64,000 nt of DNA from Regnicoccus frigidus (GTDB lineage: Bacteria > Cyanobacteriota > Cyanobacteriia > PCC-6307 > Cyanobiaceae), in contig JAOANE010000055.1 of NCBI GenBank assembly GCA_025194985.1, forward strand, positions 1-64,000, written 5' to 3'. The notes beneath the pieces are model-generated. The model made no database searches and was not told the origin of the DNA. It saw only the letters and a program-made list of their open reading frames with translations. The stretch's first letter is position 1. Each line of letters starts with the position of its first letter. Below, piece by piece: positions 56,543 to 64,000 of this stretch. The translations under genes and the position numbers were made by a program.

Positions 56543-57286
56543 TCAGGTGGACAGCATCGATTCCTGTTGGCGCACCAACTCGAAGAATTCTTGCTTGAGA
56601 CTAGGGTCGTGGCGGAAATCTCCACGAACGACGGAATTCACCATGCTGGTTTGGGGTTCTTTCACACCACGCCACTTCATGCAGTAGTGCTGGGCCTTGA
56701 CCAAAATCGCTAAGCCCTGCGGTGAGCAAAGACGTTCAATCTCATCAGCCAGGATCATGACAGCTTCTTCCTGGATGTGTGGCCTTGAGAACACCCAATC
56801 AACAACACGCGCAAACTTGGAAAGACCGATCACCCGATCACCTGGTTTGATGCCAATCCAGCAATTGCCAAGGATGGGTACCAGGTGGTGGGAACAAGCA
56901 GAACGAATACTGATCGGTCCTACGGTGTAAATCTCATCAAGTTTTTTGACATTCGGGAAACTGGCAATCTTGGGTTGCTTGTGGTAGCGACCCTTGAATA
57001 CCTCGTGGAGGTACATACGGGCAACCCGTTCAGCCGTTTCTTCCGTGTTGTGGTCGTTGTCGATATCAATGACCAGGCTGCGCAGCATTTCCCGCACCTT
57101 GCCAGCCACCTCAACCTCCAGCTGGTCGAGCTCTCCATCGAGGAGATGGTCGGCGATGTTGTCATTGGCGAAGAAGGATACCCCGGAGTTTTGGAGGCGC
57201 TCGCGAATGCGGAGGCTCACGGGGGCAGGTCCCACCTCCGGTGTCTTGGCCAGGGAAAAGGGATTGGTCGGGAGAGTGGAGGTCAT
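56543..57286 (-). CDS. folE: GTP cyclohydrolase I
   Basis: FolE makes dihydroneopterin triphosphate from GTP for folate and pterins. The 247-aa protein shows the zinc and active-site segments RSACSHHLVPILGNCWIGI, GLSKFARVVDWVFSRPHIQE and KAQHYCMKWRGVKEPQTSMVNSVVRG. A somewhat extended N-terminus (residues 1-45) is present. It lies eight bases after the SDR gene, in the same transcript direction. Confidence 0.96.
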   Translation of the reverse strand: MTSTLPTNPFSLAKTPEVGPAPVSLRIRERLQNSGVSFFANDNIADHLLDGELDQLEVEVAGKVREMLRSLVIDIDNDHNTEETAERVARMYLHEVFKGRYHKQPKIASFPNVKKLDEIYTVGPISIRSACSHHLVPILGNCWIGIKPGDRVIGLSKFARVVDWVFSRPHIQEEAVMILADEIERLCSPQGLAILVKAQHYCMKWRGVKEPQTSMVNSVVRGDFRHDPSLKQEFFELVRQQESMLST

Positions 57287-57294
57287 GGGAGAAG

Positions 57295-58005
57295 TTAGAG
57301 CGCGCCAGTGGCGGGCATGAGGGTCAGATCTTCGACCACTTGGGAAGAAGGTTGCTGAGCCATAAACAGCAGGGCTTCAGCCGCTTGATCTGCTGCAAGC
57401 ATGGCACGGGTGTCGAAGGAGGCATGGACGGTATCCGTACCCCAGAGGGGGGTGTCAACCGCACCAAGCGTCAGGGTGCTGACCCTAACGCCATTACCAC
57501 GTTCCTCCTCGGAGAGGCATCGGCTGAAGGCTTCGAGCGCAGCTTTTGATGTGCAATAAGCCCCCCACTCGGGGAAGGCCTTGCGGGCTGCATGGCTACT
57601 CACGTTGATGATCAAGCCATCTTTCGATTGCCGTAAAATCGGCAAAACGGACTGACAGACCTGGAACACGCTGGTGAGATTGAGCTGGATCAACCATTGC
57701 CAATGCTTGAGGGTCATCTCGGCAAGTGATCCGGTGTAAGCGGCTCCTGCATTGTTGATCACGACCCTGGGTGTGATGCCAAAGGAAAGCAATTCCTGGA
57801 TGGATCGCTGAATGGATTCAGGCACGCTGAGATCGGCCGAGACGACCCCAACTTGACGACCGCAGGATCGCAGCGATTCAGCCAGGTCGTCAAGTTCGGA
57901 GCTGGAACGGGCCAAGAGCAAAAGATCCCAGCCAGCACCTGCAAAACGTCTTGCTGCAGCAGCACCGATGCCCCTTGAGGCACCGGTGATCAGGACAGCA
58001 GGCAA
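57295..58005 (-). CDS. Short-chain dehydrogenase/reductase
   Basis: The 236-aa SDR has the cofactor motif ITGASRGIGAAAARRF, VVINNAGAAYTG, the catalytic Ser in IINVSSHAARKAFPEW and the YCTSK motif. The substrate is unknown; in this gene order (ado, aar, accA, SDR, folE) it is often kept in marine Synechococcus, which hints at a lipid or pterin reductase role. The start is TTG 58005 because no ATG is in frame near the family start. Confidence 0.88.
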   Translation of the reverse strand: MPAVLITGASRGIGAAAARRFAGAGWDLLLLARSSSELDDLAESLRSCGRQVGVVSADLSVPESIQRSIQELLSFGITPRVVINNAGAAYTGSLAEMTLKHWQWLIQLNLTSVFQVCQSVLPILRQSKDGLIINVSSHAARKAFPEWGAYCTSKAALEAFSRCLSEEERGNGVRVSTLTLGAVDTPLWGTDTVHASFDTRAMLAADQAAEALLFMAQQPSSQVVEDLTLMPATGAL

Positions 58006-58082
58006 ACCATCACCGTTTCAAACACACTTTCAGACACGGCTTCAGCCAAGGTTTCAGAAAATCAACACGTACCGTAAGAATT

Positions 58083-59072
58083 TTAAGTGCTTAGCGAAGA
58101 ATCTGTGGCCTCTGCCTCAATGAAGCGACCGACGCGCCGAAACTTGTCGTAGCGCTGCTTCAGCAGCTCCGATTCGCTCAACGCCTTGAGCTCGGTCAAC
58201 TGCTCCAGCAAGGCCTCACGCAGGGTGTTGGCCGCCTGGACCGGTGACCAGTGGTTGCCTCCGGAGGGTTCAGGCAGCACCAAATCGACGACCCCGAGCT
58301 GAAGCAGGTCGGCGGCGGTGATTTTCAGTGCCGCCGCCGCTGCCGGCGCTTTGGAGGCATCTCTCCACAAAATCGAGGCACAGGCTTCCGGGCTGGCCAC
58401 GGTGTAGACACTGTGCTCAAACATCAACAGGCGGTCGGCGACACCGATGCCGAGGGCGCCGCCGGACCCCCCTTCGCCGATCACGGTGGCGATGACCGGA
58501 ACCCGCAGGCGAAACATCTCCCGCAGATTGACGGCAATCGCCTCTCCCTGGCCCTGCTCCTCTGCCAACACACCCGCATAGGCGCCGGGAGTATCGATGA
58601 AGCTGAGGATCGGCAGGCGGAACCTATCGGCATGGTCCATCAGACGCATGGCCTTGCGATAGCCGCCCGGTGAGGCCATGCCGAAATTACGGGCCACATT
58701 CTCCTTGGTGTCCCGTCCTTTCTGGTGGCCGAGCAGCACAACGGGTTGGTCGCCGATTCTGCCGATGCCCCCCACCAGCGCCTGGTCATCAGAGCCACGG
58801 CGGTCGCCATGCAATTCCAGCCATTCTTCGCTGATGACCTGGATGTAATCGAGCGTGCTGGGCCGCTGTGGATGGCGGGCCACCTGAATCTTCTGGGAGG
58901 GGCTCAGGGCACTGAAGATTTCCTCGCGCCGGCGGGTGGCCAGGGTTTCGAGTTGGAGGAGTTGCTGGCTGACATCGACTTCAGAATCCTTGGCGAGCTG
59001 ACGGATCTGCTCAATCTGCTCCTCAAGCTCCACCAGGGGCTTTTCGAATTCCAGCAAGGGTCGTCGGGCCAT
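58083..59072 (-). CDS. accA: Acetyl-CoA carboxylase carboxyltransferase subunit alpha
   Basis: AccA with AccD transfers the carboxyl group to acetyl-CoA, making malonyl-CoA for fatty acids. The 329-aa protein has LEFEKPLVELEEQIEQIRQL, HGDRRGSDDQALVGGIG, GGYRKAMRLM, the oxyanion region FIDTPGAYAGVLAEEQGQGEAI and VIGEGGSGGALGIGVADRLLM. It follows aar on the same strand, linking precursor supply to alkane synthesis. Confidence 0.97.
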   Translation of the reverse strand: MARRPLLEFEKPLVELEEQIEQIRQLAKDSEVDVSQQLLQLETLATRRREEIFSALSPSQKIQVARHPQRPSTLDYIQVISEEWLELHGDRRGSDDQALVGGIGRIGDQPVVLLGHQKGRDTKENVARNFGMASPGGYRKAMRLMDHADRFRLPILSFIDTPGAYAGVLAEEQGQGEAIAVNLREMFRLRVPVIATVIGEGGSGGALGIGVADRLLMFEHSVYTVASPEACASILWRDASKAPAAAAALKITAADLLQLGVVDLVLPEPSGGNHWSPVQAANTLREALLEQLTELKALSESELLKQRYDKFRRVGRFIEAEATDSSLST

Positions 59073-59113
59073 CGGCGAAAGCAGGAGAGTGGGAAACGTT
59101 CAGGGCGTCTGTT

Positions 59114-60166
59114 TCAGTGAGCCGTGCTGGCCAGAAGGGGAAGAGTCGCCGGATTGAGCCCCAAGGGCTTGAAGCCATGGCGCATGGAGGCCTGGCCGAT
59201 GGTTTGCATGCTGTCGATGGAGATGCGGTTGCGCCCCCAGCTGAAATTGGTATGCCAACCTTCGAATTCCAGCAAGATCGCCTCAGCGAAACAGGCAAAC
59301 ATTTGGCGTTGGGGATTCTCCATGTCAGCCACAGCCATCATCTTCCAATCAATGTTGCTGAAGAATTCAACGATTCCGCCTTTGAGAACATAAATGCCGG
59401 TGCCGGCCACTTTGCTGTCAAGGTTCTTGGGATAGCCCCCATCAATCATCAGGCAAGGCTTTTTCAAGCTCTCCCGATCGATGGTCAGTGATTGGGGAAG
59501 GCTCGCCACCCAAACCACCACATCAGCTTCCGGAAGTGCCTCCTCAAGCGCAAGGATGCGACCACCGCCAAGGGAGGTCTGGAGATCGAGCAGCCGCTGT
59601 TGGTGACGGGCCACCAGCAGCAGCTCGCCAACGCCGGTTTTCTGTTGCAGCCAGCGGCAGACACCGCTGCCGATGTCACCGGTAGCGCCAACCACGGCAA
59701 CTTTGGCCGTACTCAGATCAATTCCAAGCAAAGGGGCGTTGATCTCAACTTGTTGGCAAATCACCCAGGCGGTGTGGGTGTTGCCAGTTGTGAAGCGCTC
59801 CCATTCCAGCGTGGTGGAGCGAATCTGCTGGAACTTGGAGAGATCAAAGTTCTCGAAGATGATCGAGGTGAACCCTCCCAGTGCCGTGATGGCGATGTCC
59901 TGTTTCTGGGCAAGCTCCATGGCGTTCTGCACCTTTCGAGTCGCCGTCTTGAACCTAGATAACATCTCCGGTACAAAGCAGGAATCGATGTAGCTGCCCT
60001 CGATCGTCTGACCCGTGGCGCTGGTGATGCTCAGCGTTTCAACAATCTGAGGCGGTGCGCTGCACCACATGTCGAGATCACCATCGGCATACTCCTCGTA
60101 GCCGAGGTCGCGGGCTTTCTGACGCGCTTCCTCGAAATTACTCGAGTGGCCAATTAAACCGAACAT
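59114..60166 (-). CDS. aar: Long-chain acyl-ACP reductase (alkane synthesis)
   Basis: AAR reduces fatty acyl-ACP to fatty aldehyde with NADPH. The 350-aa protein (MFGLIGHSSNFEEARQKARDLG) has the Rossmann motif VVGATGDIGSGVCRWL, the Cys-containing KKPCLMIDGGYPKN and TSIIFENFDLSKF. The ATG 60166 is used; upstream codons to 60256 are poor. It sits between ado and accA on the minus strand. Confidence 0.95.
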   Translation of the reverse strand: MFGLIGHSSNFEEARQKARDLGYEEYADGDLDMWCSAPPQIVETLSITSATGQTIEGSYIDSCFVPEMLSRFKTATRKVQNAMELAQKQDIAITALGGFTSIIFENFDLSKFQQIRSTTLEWERFTTGNTHTAWVICQQVEINAPLLGIDLSTAKVAVVGATGDIGSGVCRWLQQKTGVGELLLVARHQQRLLDLQTSLGGGRILALEEALPEADVVVWVASLPQSLTIDRESLKKPCLMIDGGYPKNLDSKVAGTGIYVLKGGIVEFFSNIDWKMMAVADMENPQRQMFACFAEAILLEFEGWHTNFSWGRNRISIDSMQTIGQASMRHGFKPLGLNPATLPLLASTAH

Positions 60167-60260
60167 AAAAACCGAATTCTTGGGAAGCGAACCCTTTGCA
60201 GAGAGACAGTGGTCTTGAGGACGCTTGGTTGCGCACGATACATCGCAGCCCCACACACAG

Positions 60261-60292
60261 AACCATGGCCCCGAGGGATCGGGGCCATGGTT
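60261..60292 (-). terminator. Strong hairpin between ado and aar
   Basis: Arms of 13 bp (60261-60273 and 60280-60292, containing CCATGGCCCCG) pair perfectly around a 6-base loop. It lies 32 bases past the ado stop and has only two T on its minus-strand 3' side, so it may attenuate rather than stop transcription or stabilise the ado mRNA. Confidence 0.6.
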
Positions 60293-60323
60293 TGGCTTCG
60301 GGACTGTGGTTTAGGCGAGATGT

Positions 60324-61046
60324 TCAGCCTGCCAGGGCAGCGGCGGCCATGCGGGCAATCTCGCGATTGCTGAAGCCGATCTCGCCCAAGGCCTCTTGGT
60401 AGGCAATCAGGAAATCCTCGATCAGTCCTTCCTTCTCCATGCCAATCACAGCGGCATCGGCGGCCACTTGATCGAGCATCTGGCGAACCAGGGGAAGATT
60501 CTGGCGGTTGGCCACCTCGAGCTCAGCCCGGCTGGCCTCAAGATTGGCCTTGAGCCATTCCTGGCCGTAATTCAGGTGGGTGTATTCATCCTTCACCACT
60601 CCTTCGGTGATCTTGCGGGCAAAGGGATCGGCGACGGGAATGTAGATGTGATAAGCGGCAATCGCGAAGGCTTCGATCAACAGCGCTTGGATCAGCAGGC
60701 AGGTGACCACCTTGCCTTCGGCAAGGGCAGTCTGGAAGTTGCCATGCAGCGGTGAGAAAAAGCGAGCAGCGAAGGGCATGTCAGCGACGACGCTGAGATT
60801 TTTGGCACAGGCCTGAAATCCCTTCATGTGCTTGAGCTCCATGCGGGCCAGCTTCGCCAGCTCTTCGGCCTGATCCGGAATCAGCGTGCCCAGAGAGATG
60901 TAGTTGTCGTGGGCTTCCTGTTCACCTTCGATCACGATCGCGTTGATGCGGCTGTAAGCGTCCTTGTAGGCGCTGGTGGTGAAGTCGGGAAGGGTGTCCA
61001 GAAGGAGGGTGTCGAGATGGTCCGTGGTGCTCTCGGCAACGGGCAT
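60324..61046 (-). CDS. ado: Aldehyde deformylating oxygenase (alkane synthase)
   Basis: ADO converts fatty aldehydes to alkanes and formate in cyanobacteria. The 240-aa ferritin-like protein has the diiron ligands in EGEQEAHDNY, RMELKHMKGF, LIEAFAIAAYHIY and VKDEYTHLNYGQEWL. The start ATG 61046 (MPVAESTTDHLDTLL) is chosen; a longer frame to 61220 overlaps the creatininase gene. The aar partner is next downstream. Confidence 0.96.
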   Translation of the reverse strand: MPVAESTTDHLDTLLLDTLPDFTTSAYKDAYSRINAIVIEGEQEAHDNYISLGTLIPDQAEELAKLARMELKHMKGFQACAKNLSVVADMPFAARFFSPLHGNFQTALAEGKVVTCLLIQALLIEAFAIAAYHIYIPVADPFARKITEGVVKDEYTHLNYGQEWLKANLEASRAELEVANRQNLPLVRQMLDQVAADAAVIGMEKEGLIEDFLIAYQEALGEIGFSNREIARMAAAALAG

Positions 61047-61101
61047 GGCAACCAGGCAGTCAGTGAAGACCACAACTGTAACCATCATGGGACGAAACGG
61101 T

Positions 61102-61974
61102 TCAATCCCCCGGGGGCCAGCTGCTGCCGAGCAGCCCTTCCAGTAGCTGCCTCCAGCCGTGCACCAGCGTGTTGAAGAGGGCTTCACCCAGCTGGGCATT
61201 GGCGCCGCGGGCATCACCAATCACCCCGGAGCTGGAGAGATCCGCTGTCAGCCAGGCCGTGGGTACAGCCCCCTCCAGGCTCCACCCAGGCGGTGGGGGT
61301 TTCCCACCGCCTGCTCCACCCCCAGCTCCCAAGCCATCGAGCTGGCCATCCACCGGCCGCTCGGCTCCTACAAGCTCGGGGGCCAGGTGCAGCATCAGGC
61401 TGGTTTCAGCCAGGCCGGCATGGAGCCCCTGGCTGCGTTCGGGTTCGGGCACCAGGGCGTCCAGCCCCGGTGGTCCGCTCCAGAGAAAGCAGGGCAGCAC
61501 GGCCAGGGAGGACCGGCTGGCTCTCAACTGCCGCGCTGCCACCTGCAGCAGGGCGATCTGGCCGCCATGGGCGTTGAACAACAGCAACCGCTTGAAGCCG
61601 GTGGCCGCCAGATCCTCACCAACGGCCATCACCTGGGCGATGACAGTTTCAGCAGGAAGGCTGAGGGTGCCAGGGAAGCCCCGATGCTCCGGCGAGAAGC
61701 CAATGCTGGAGAGCGGAAGACGCCAGATCGGCAGGTCGGCGGGCAGGCTGTCGAGCACCGCCTCGAGAATCCTCTCTGCGAAGAGCGCATCGGTTCCCAG
61801 GGGGAGGTGGGGACCGTGCTGCTCGATTGCCCCGAACGGCCAGATCACGGTGCTGCCTGGGCGCGCTGCGGCCTTTTGCACCGAAGGCCAGCTGAGCCGC
61901 TCAAGGGCCCGTTGCGGTTTCGTCCCGGCAGGATCGGCTGGGGCGGCACCATCGCCTGGGGCAGCGCTTGCCAT
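61102..61974 (-). CDS. Creatininase family protein
   Basis: The 290-aa protein has FGAIEQHGPHLPLGTDALFAERI, EHRGFPGTLSL and FNAHGGQIALL, which are the metal-binding segments of the creatininase family (creatinine or FAPy amide hydrolases). A Gly-rich insertion (LDGLGAGGGAGGGKPPPPG) near residue 220 is unusual. The natural substrate in cyanobacteria is not known. It is divergent from the S1-domain gene. Confidence 0.85.
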   Translation of the reverse strand: MASAAPGDGAAPADPAGTKPQRALERLSWPSVQKAAARPGSTVIWPFGAIEQHGPHLPLGTDALFAERILEAVLDSLPADLPIWRLPLSSIGFSPEHRGFPGTLSLPAETVIAQVMAVGEDLAATGFKRLLLFNAHGGQIALLQVAARQLRASRSSLAVLPCFLWSGPPGLDALVPEPERSQGLHAGLAETSLMLHLAPELVGAERPVDGQLDGLGAGGGAGGGKPPPPGWSLEGAVPTAWLTADLSSSGVIGDARGANAQLGEALFNTLVHGWRQLLEGLLGSSWPPGD

Positions 61975-62036
61975 GGCTGAAGGTCTCCGAGCTCGTGATC
62001 CTTACAGTGTGGAACTACCAGTGTTCCGTGGGGACC

Positions 62037-63392
62037 ATGGCCGGATCCGAGCAGCAGTCAACGCGGCAGCCCCAGGGGGAATCGCCGCGGCCCGTTCCCC
62101 CTCCCGCCAGCCGTCTCCAGCCCCAGACTCCCCTGCGCAAACCGCTGCAGCTGCTCCATCTCAGCCGCAAGGAAGAGGAGCCGGCAACCGTTGCCAACGC
62201 CGCCAGCGCTGATTCAGGTCTGGGCTCTGCCGCCAGCCCCCGCGTGTTGGAACAGAAGGAACGAGCCACTGAACCGGCCCGACCCGATGCGCCCCGCAAG
62301 GCCGTTGCCTCAGCCAGCAGTGGCGCAGCGGCGCTGCTCTCCGATGACGAACGCTTCGAGACGGCCAGCTTCGAAGGATTGACCATGGCCGACCTGCTGG
62401 GTCCGGGCCGTTCCAAGGGCGGGGCTACTGCCGGAAAGGGTGGGGCTGCCGGAGCAGAGCAAGGCGCTGTGAAATCCTCTGCCCGGCCGGCCCGCACGGT
62501 CGATGAGTTCGACTTTGATGAAGAGGCGTTCCTGGCCGCTCTCGATGAGAACGAACCAGTGGGCGCCACCGGTGAAGTGGTCAAGGGCGTGGTGATCACC
62601 GTCGAGAGCGATGGGGTCTACGTCGACATCGGTGGCAAGGCGCCCGGCTTCATGCCGAAGGGCGAATGCGGCCTTGGGGTGATCGTCAATGTCAAGGAAC
62701 GCTTCCCCAAGGGGCTTGCGGTCGAAGTGCTCGTCACCGGGGAACAGAACGCCGATGGCATGGTCACGGTGAGTGCCCGCGCCCTAGCCCTGCGTCAGAG
62801 CTGGGAGCACGTCAAGCAGATGGAGAAGGACGGCAAGGTCGTTCAGGTCAAAGTCAGTGGCTTCAACCGCGGCGGCGTGACCTGTGATCTCGAAGGGCTG
62901 CGGGCTTTCATTCCGCGCTCGCAATTGCTGCGGGGCGAGTCGCACGAAGAGCTGGTGGGTCAGACCCTGGGCGTTGCTTTCCTGGAGGTCAACCTCGAGA
63001 CCCGCAAATTGGTGCTCTCGGAAAAGCGTGCAACCACGGCGGCTCGCTTTCAGGAATTGGAGGTGGGGCAGTTGGTCGAAGGTCAGGTCGTGGCGGTCAA
63101 GCCCTATGGCCTGTTCGTGGATCTCGGTGGTGTCAGCGGCCTGCTGCACCGTTCTTCCGTCACCGGCGGGAGCCTGAGGGAGCTGGGCGAGGTGTTTGGC
63201 CATGGCGATCGCCTCAAGGCACTGATCACCCAGATCGATCCCTCCCGGGGCCGCATCGGCCTGAGCACAGCGTTGCTTGAGAACCAGCCCGGCGAATTGC
63301 TGATTGACAAGGACAAGGTGATGGCGGAAGCCGAGGACCGGGCCTCGAGAGCCCGCAATGCCAAGCGCCAGCAGGAGCAGACCGCCGGATGA
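62037..63392 (+). CDS. S1 RNA-binding domain protein (ribosomal protein S1-like)
   Basis: The 451-aa protein has a long disordered, charged N-terminus (about residues 1-180, rich in Ala, Pro and Glu) and three S1 domains: GVVITVESDGVYVDIGGKAPGF, VVQVKVSGFNRGGVTCDLEGLRAFIP and GQVVAVKPYGLFVDLGGVSGLLH. It is probably a second S1-type protein binding mRNA in translation. The start ATG 62037 (MAGSEQQST) is chosen over 61968. Its stop overlaps the next ATG by four bases. Confidence 0.88.
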   Translation: MAGSEQQSTRQPQGESPRPVPPPASRLQPQTPLRKPLQLLHLSRKEEEPATVANAASADSGLGSAASPRVLEQKERATEPARPDAPRKAVASASSGAAALLSDDERFETASFEGLTMADLLGPGRSKGGATAGKGGAAGAEQGAVKSSARPARTVDEFDFDEEAFLAALDENEPVGATGEVVKGVVITVESDGVYVDIGGKAPGFMPKGECGLGVIVNVKERFPKGLAVEVLVTGEQNADGMVTVSARALALRQSWEHVKQMEKDGKVVQVKVSGFNRGGVTCDLEGLRAFIPRSQLLRGESHEELVGQTLGVAFLEVNLETRKLVLSEKRATTAARFQELEVGQLVEGQVVAVKPYGLFVDLGGVSGLLHRSSVTGGSLRELGEVFGHGDRLKALITQIDPSRGRIGLSTALLENQPGELLIDKDKVMAEAEDRASRARNAKRQQEQTAG

Positions 63393-64000
63393 GCAGCGCC
63401 CTCTCCGTTGCAGTCGCCGCTGACTGGGAACTCGACTACTACTCACGCCCCGTCATGGAGGCCGATGGCAAGAAACGCTGGGAGCTTCTGATCTGCTCCA
63501 CGCCGACCTTTGCCGGCAGCGATGCCGGATTCCGTTGGGTCAAGCTCTGTCCCGCCAGCAGCGTCAATTCGATCTGGCTCCAGGAAGCCCTGCTTGAGGC
63601 GATCGCCGCCGCTGCACTGGAGGGGTACCGCACACCTCGCCGACTTCGCTGCTGGCGCGCTTCGATGCGAACCATGGTGCAAAGGGCGGCCGAGGCGATC
63701 GGGCTGGAGGTTGTGCCCAGTCGCCGCTGTTATGCCCTGGTCGAATGGCTGCGCGAACGGGAGCTTCAGGTCTATCCCGCAGAACCGGGCTACATGGCCG
63801 GTCCCCTGGCTCCGGTGCCGGTACCGGTACCTCAGCCTCCGGTGCAACTGCCCGAATCGGTCAGGGGTGACAACTGGAGCTGGGCCACCCTGCCGGCGGT
63901 AGCGCTGCGGGAGGCCGCCGACTGGGACATTGGCTTCGATGGGCTGCTGCGCCTGCCCGATGGACTGGCTGATCAGGCTGTGGTTCCCGGCATTCGCCTG
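63389..64000 (+). CDS. Tab2-like RNA-binding protein, partial at window edge
   Basis: The frame is open from ATG 63389 to the end of the window (204 codons), so the 3' end is outside. The translation MSSALSVAVAADWELDYYSRPVMEADGKKRWELLIC, SRRCYALVEWLRERELQVYPAEPGY and DNWSWATLPAVALREA matches the Tab2/Atab2 family, which promotes translation of photosystem I mRNAs in algae and plants. The ATGA overlap with the S1-domain gene suggests a joint role in mRNA translation. Confidence 0.82.
   Translation, partial: MSSALSVAVAADWELDYYSRPVMEADGKKRWELLICSTPTFAGSDAGFRWVKLCPASSVNSIWLQEALLEAIAAAALEGYRTPRRLRCWRASMRTMVQRAAEAIGLEVVPSRRCYALVEWLRERELQVYPAEPGYMAGPLAPVPVPVPQPPVQLPESVRGDNWSWATLPAVALREAADWDIGFDGLLRLPDGLADQAVVPGIRL

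Noticed and set aside
56353..56625. 90-codon minus-strand frame downstream of folE
   Set aside because: Its only start codon lies inside folE, and it crosses a terminator-like hairpin; the unique part lacks a start codon.

Overview
The window comes from a high-GC picocyanobacterium of the alpha-cyanobacterial (Synechococcus/Cyanobium) type. The evidence is a form IA RuBisCO with a complete alpha-carboxysome locus, dark-operative and light-dependent protochlorophyllide reductases, PsaM, an alkane-synthesis pair (acyl-ACP reductase and aldehyde deformylating oxygenase) and a Tab2-like protein. Whether it is marine or freshwater cannot be decided from the sequence; the high GC content leans towards Cyanobium-like lineages.

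The first 23.4 kb look like a genomic island that stops beside a tRNA-Pro(TGG) gene at 23439-23512. Its left part is a BREX-1-type phage defence operon on the minus strand (brxA-brxB-brxC, then a broken DUF6088 gene, a HigBA toxin-antitoxin pair and a shortened pglX). Next come an ArdC-like antirestriction protein, small unknown genes, a sigma-70-like regulator and a lysis cassette (holin-like protein, phage-type lysozyme, C39 peptidase), all on the minus strand. From 13.8 to 23.2 kb the plus strand carries a major capsid protein and a run of structural or host-contact proteins: two collagen-like fibres, a PKD-like protein and three related large proteins. No terminase, portal, tail tube, tape measure, integrase or transposase is visible. 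This fits a phage satellite or a decayed or domesticated prophage. Four minus-strand island genes share a GC-rich leader repeat just upstream of their start codons.

From 23.5 to 34.7 kb the content is ordinary core genome: FAD oxidoreductase, RidA, iron-type ABC ATPase, glyoxalase II, hisG, ABC exporter, alpha/beta hydrolase, GNAT acetyltransferase, glycosyltransferase-like protein, DegQ-type lipoprotein protease and dnaA.

From 34.7 to 43.9 kb (minus strand) lies the carboxysome operon csoS1-cbbL-cbbS-csoS2-csoSCA-csoS4A-csoS4B-csoS1E-ferritin-like-acRAF-cbbX. It encodes shell, enzyme, scaffold, carbonic anhydrase, assembly factor and activase. Divergent from it are chlN-chlB-chlL, with por nearby, so both routes of protochlorophyllide reduction sit within 7 kb.

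The rest (50.8-64 kb) holds psaM, a CRR6-like NDH-1 factor, a TauE-type permease, a lipoate-ligase family protein, an M50 protease, trpF and the minus-strand group ado-aar-accA-SDR-folE, which links hydrocarbon and fatty-acid synthesis. The window ends with a creatininase-family protein, an S1-domain protein and a Tab2-like gene cut by the window edge. All gene calls are from reading translations and motifs; no database search was possible.
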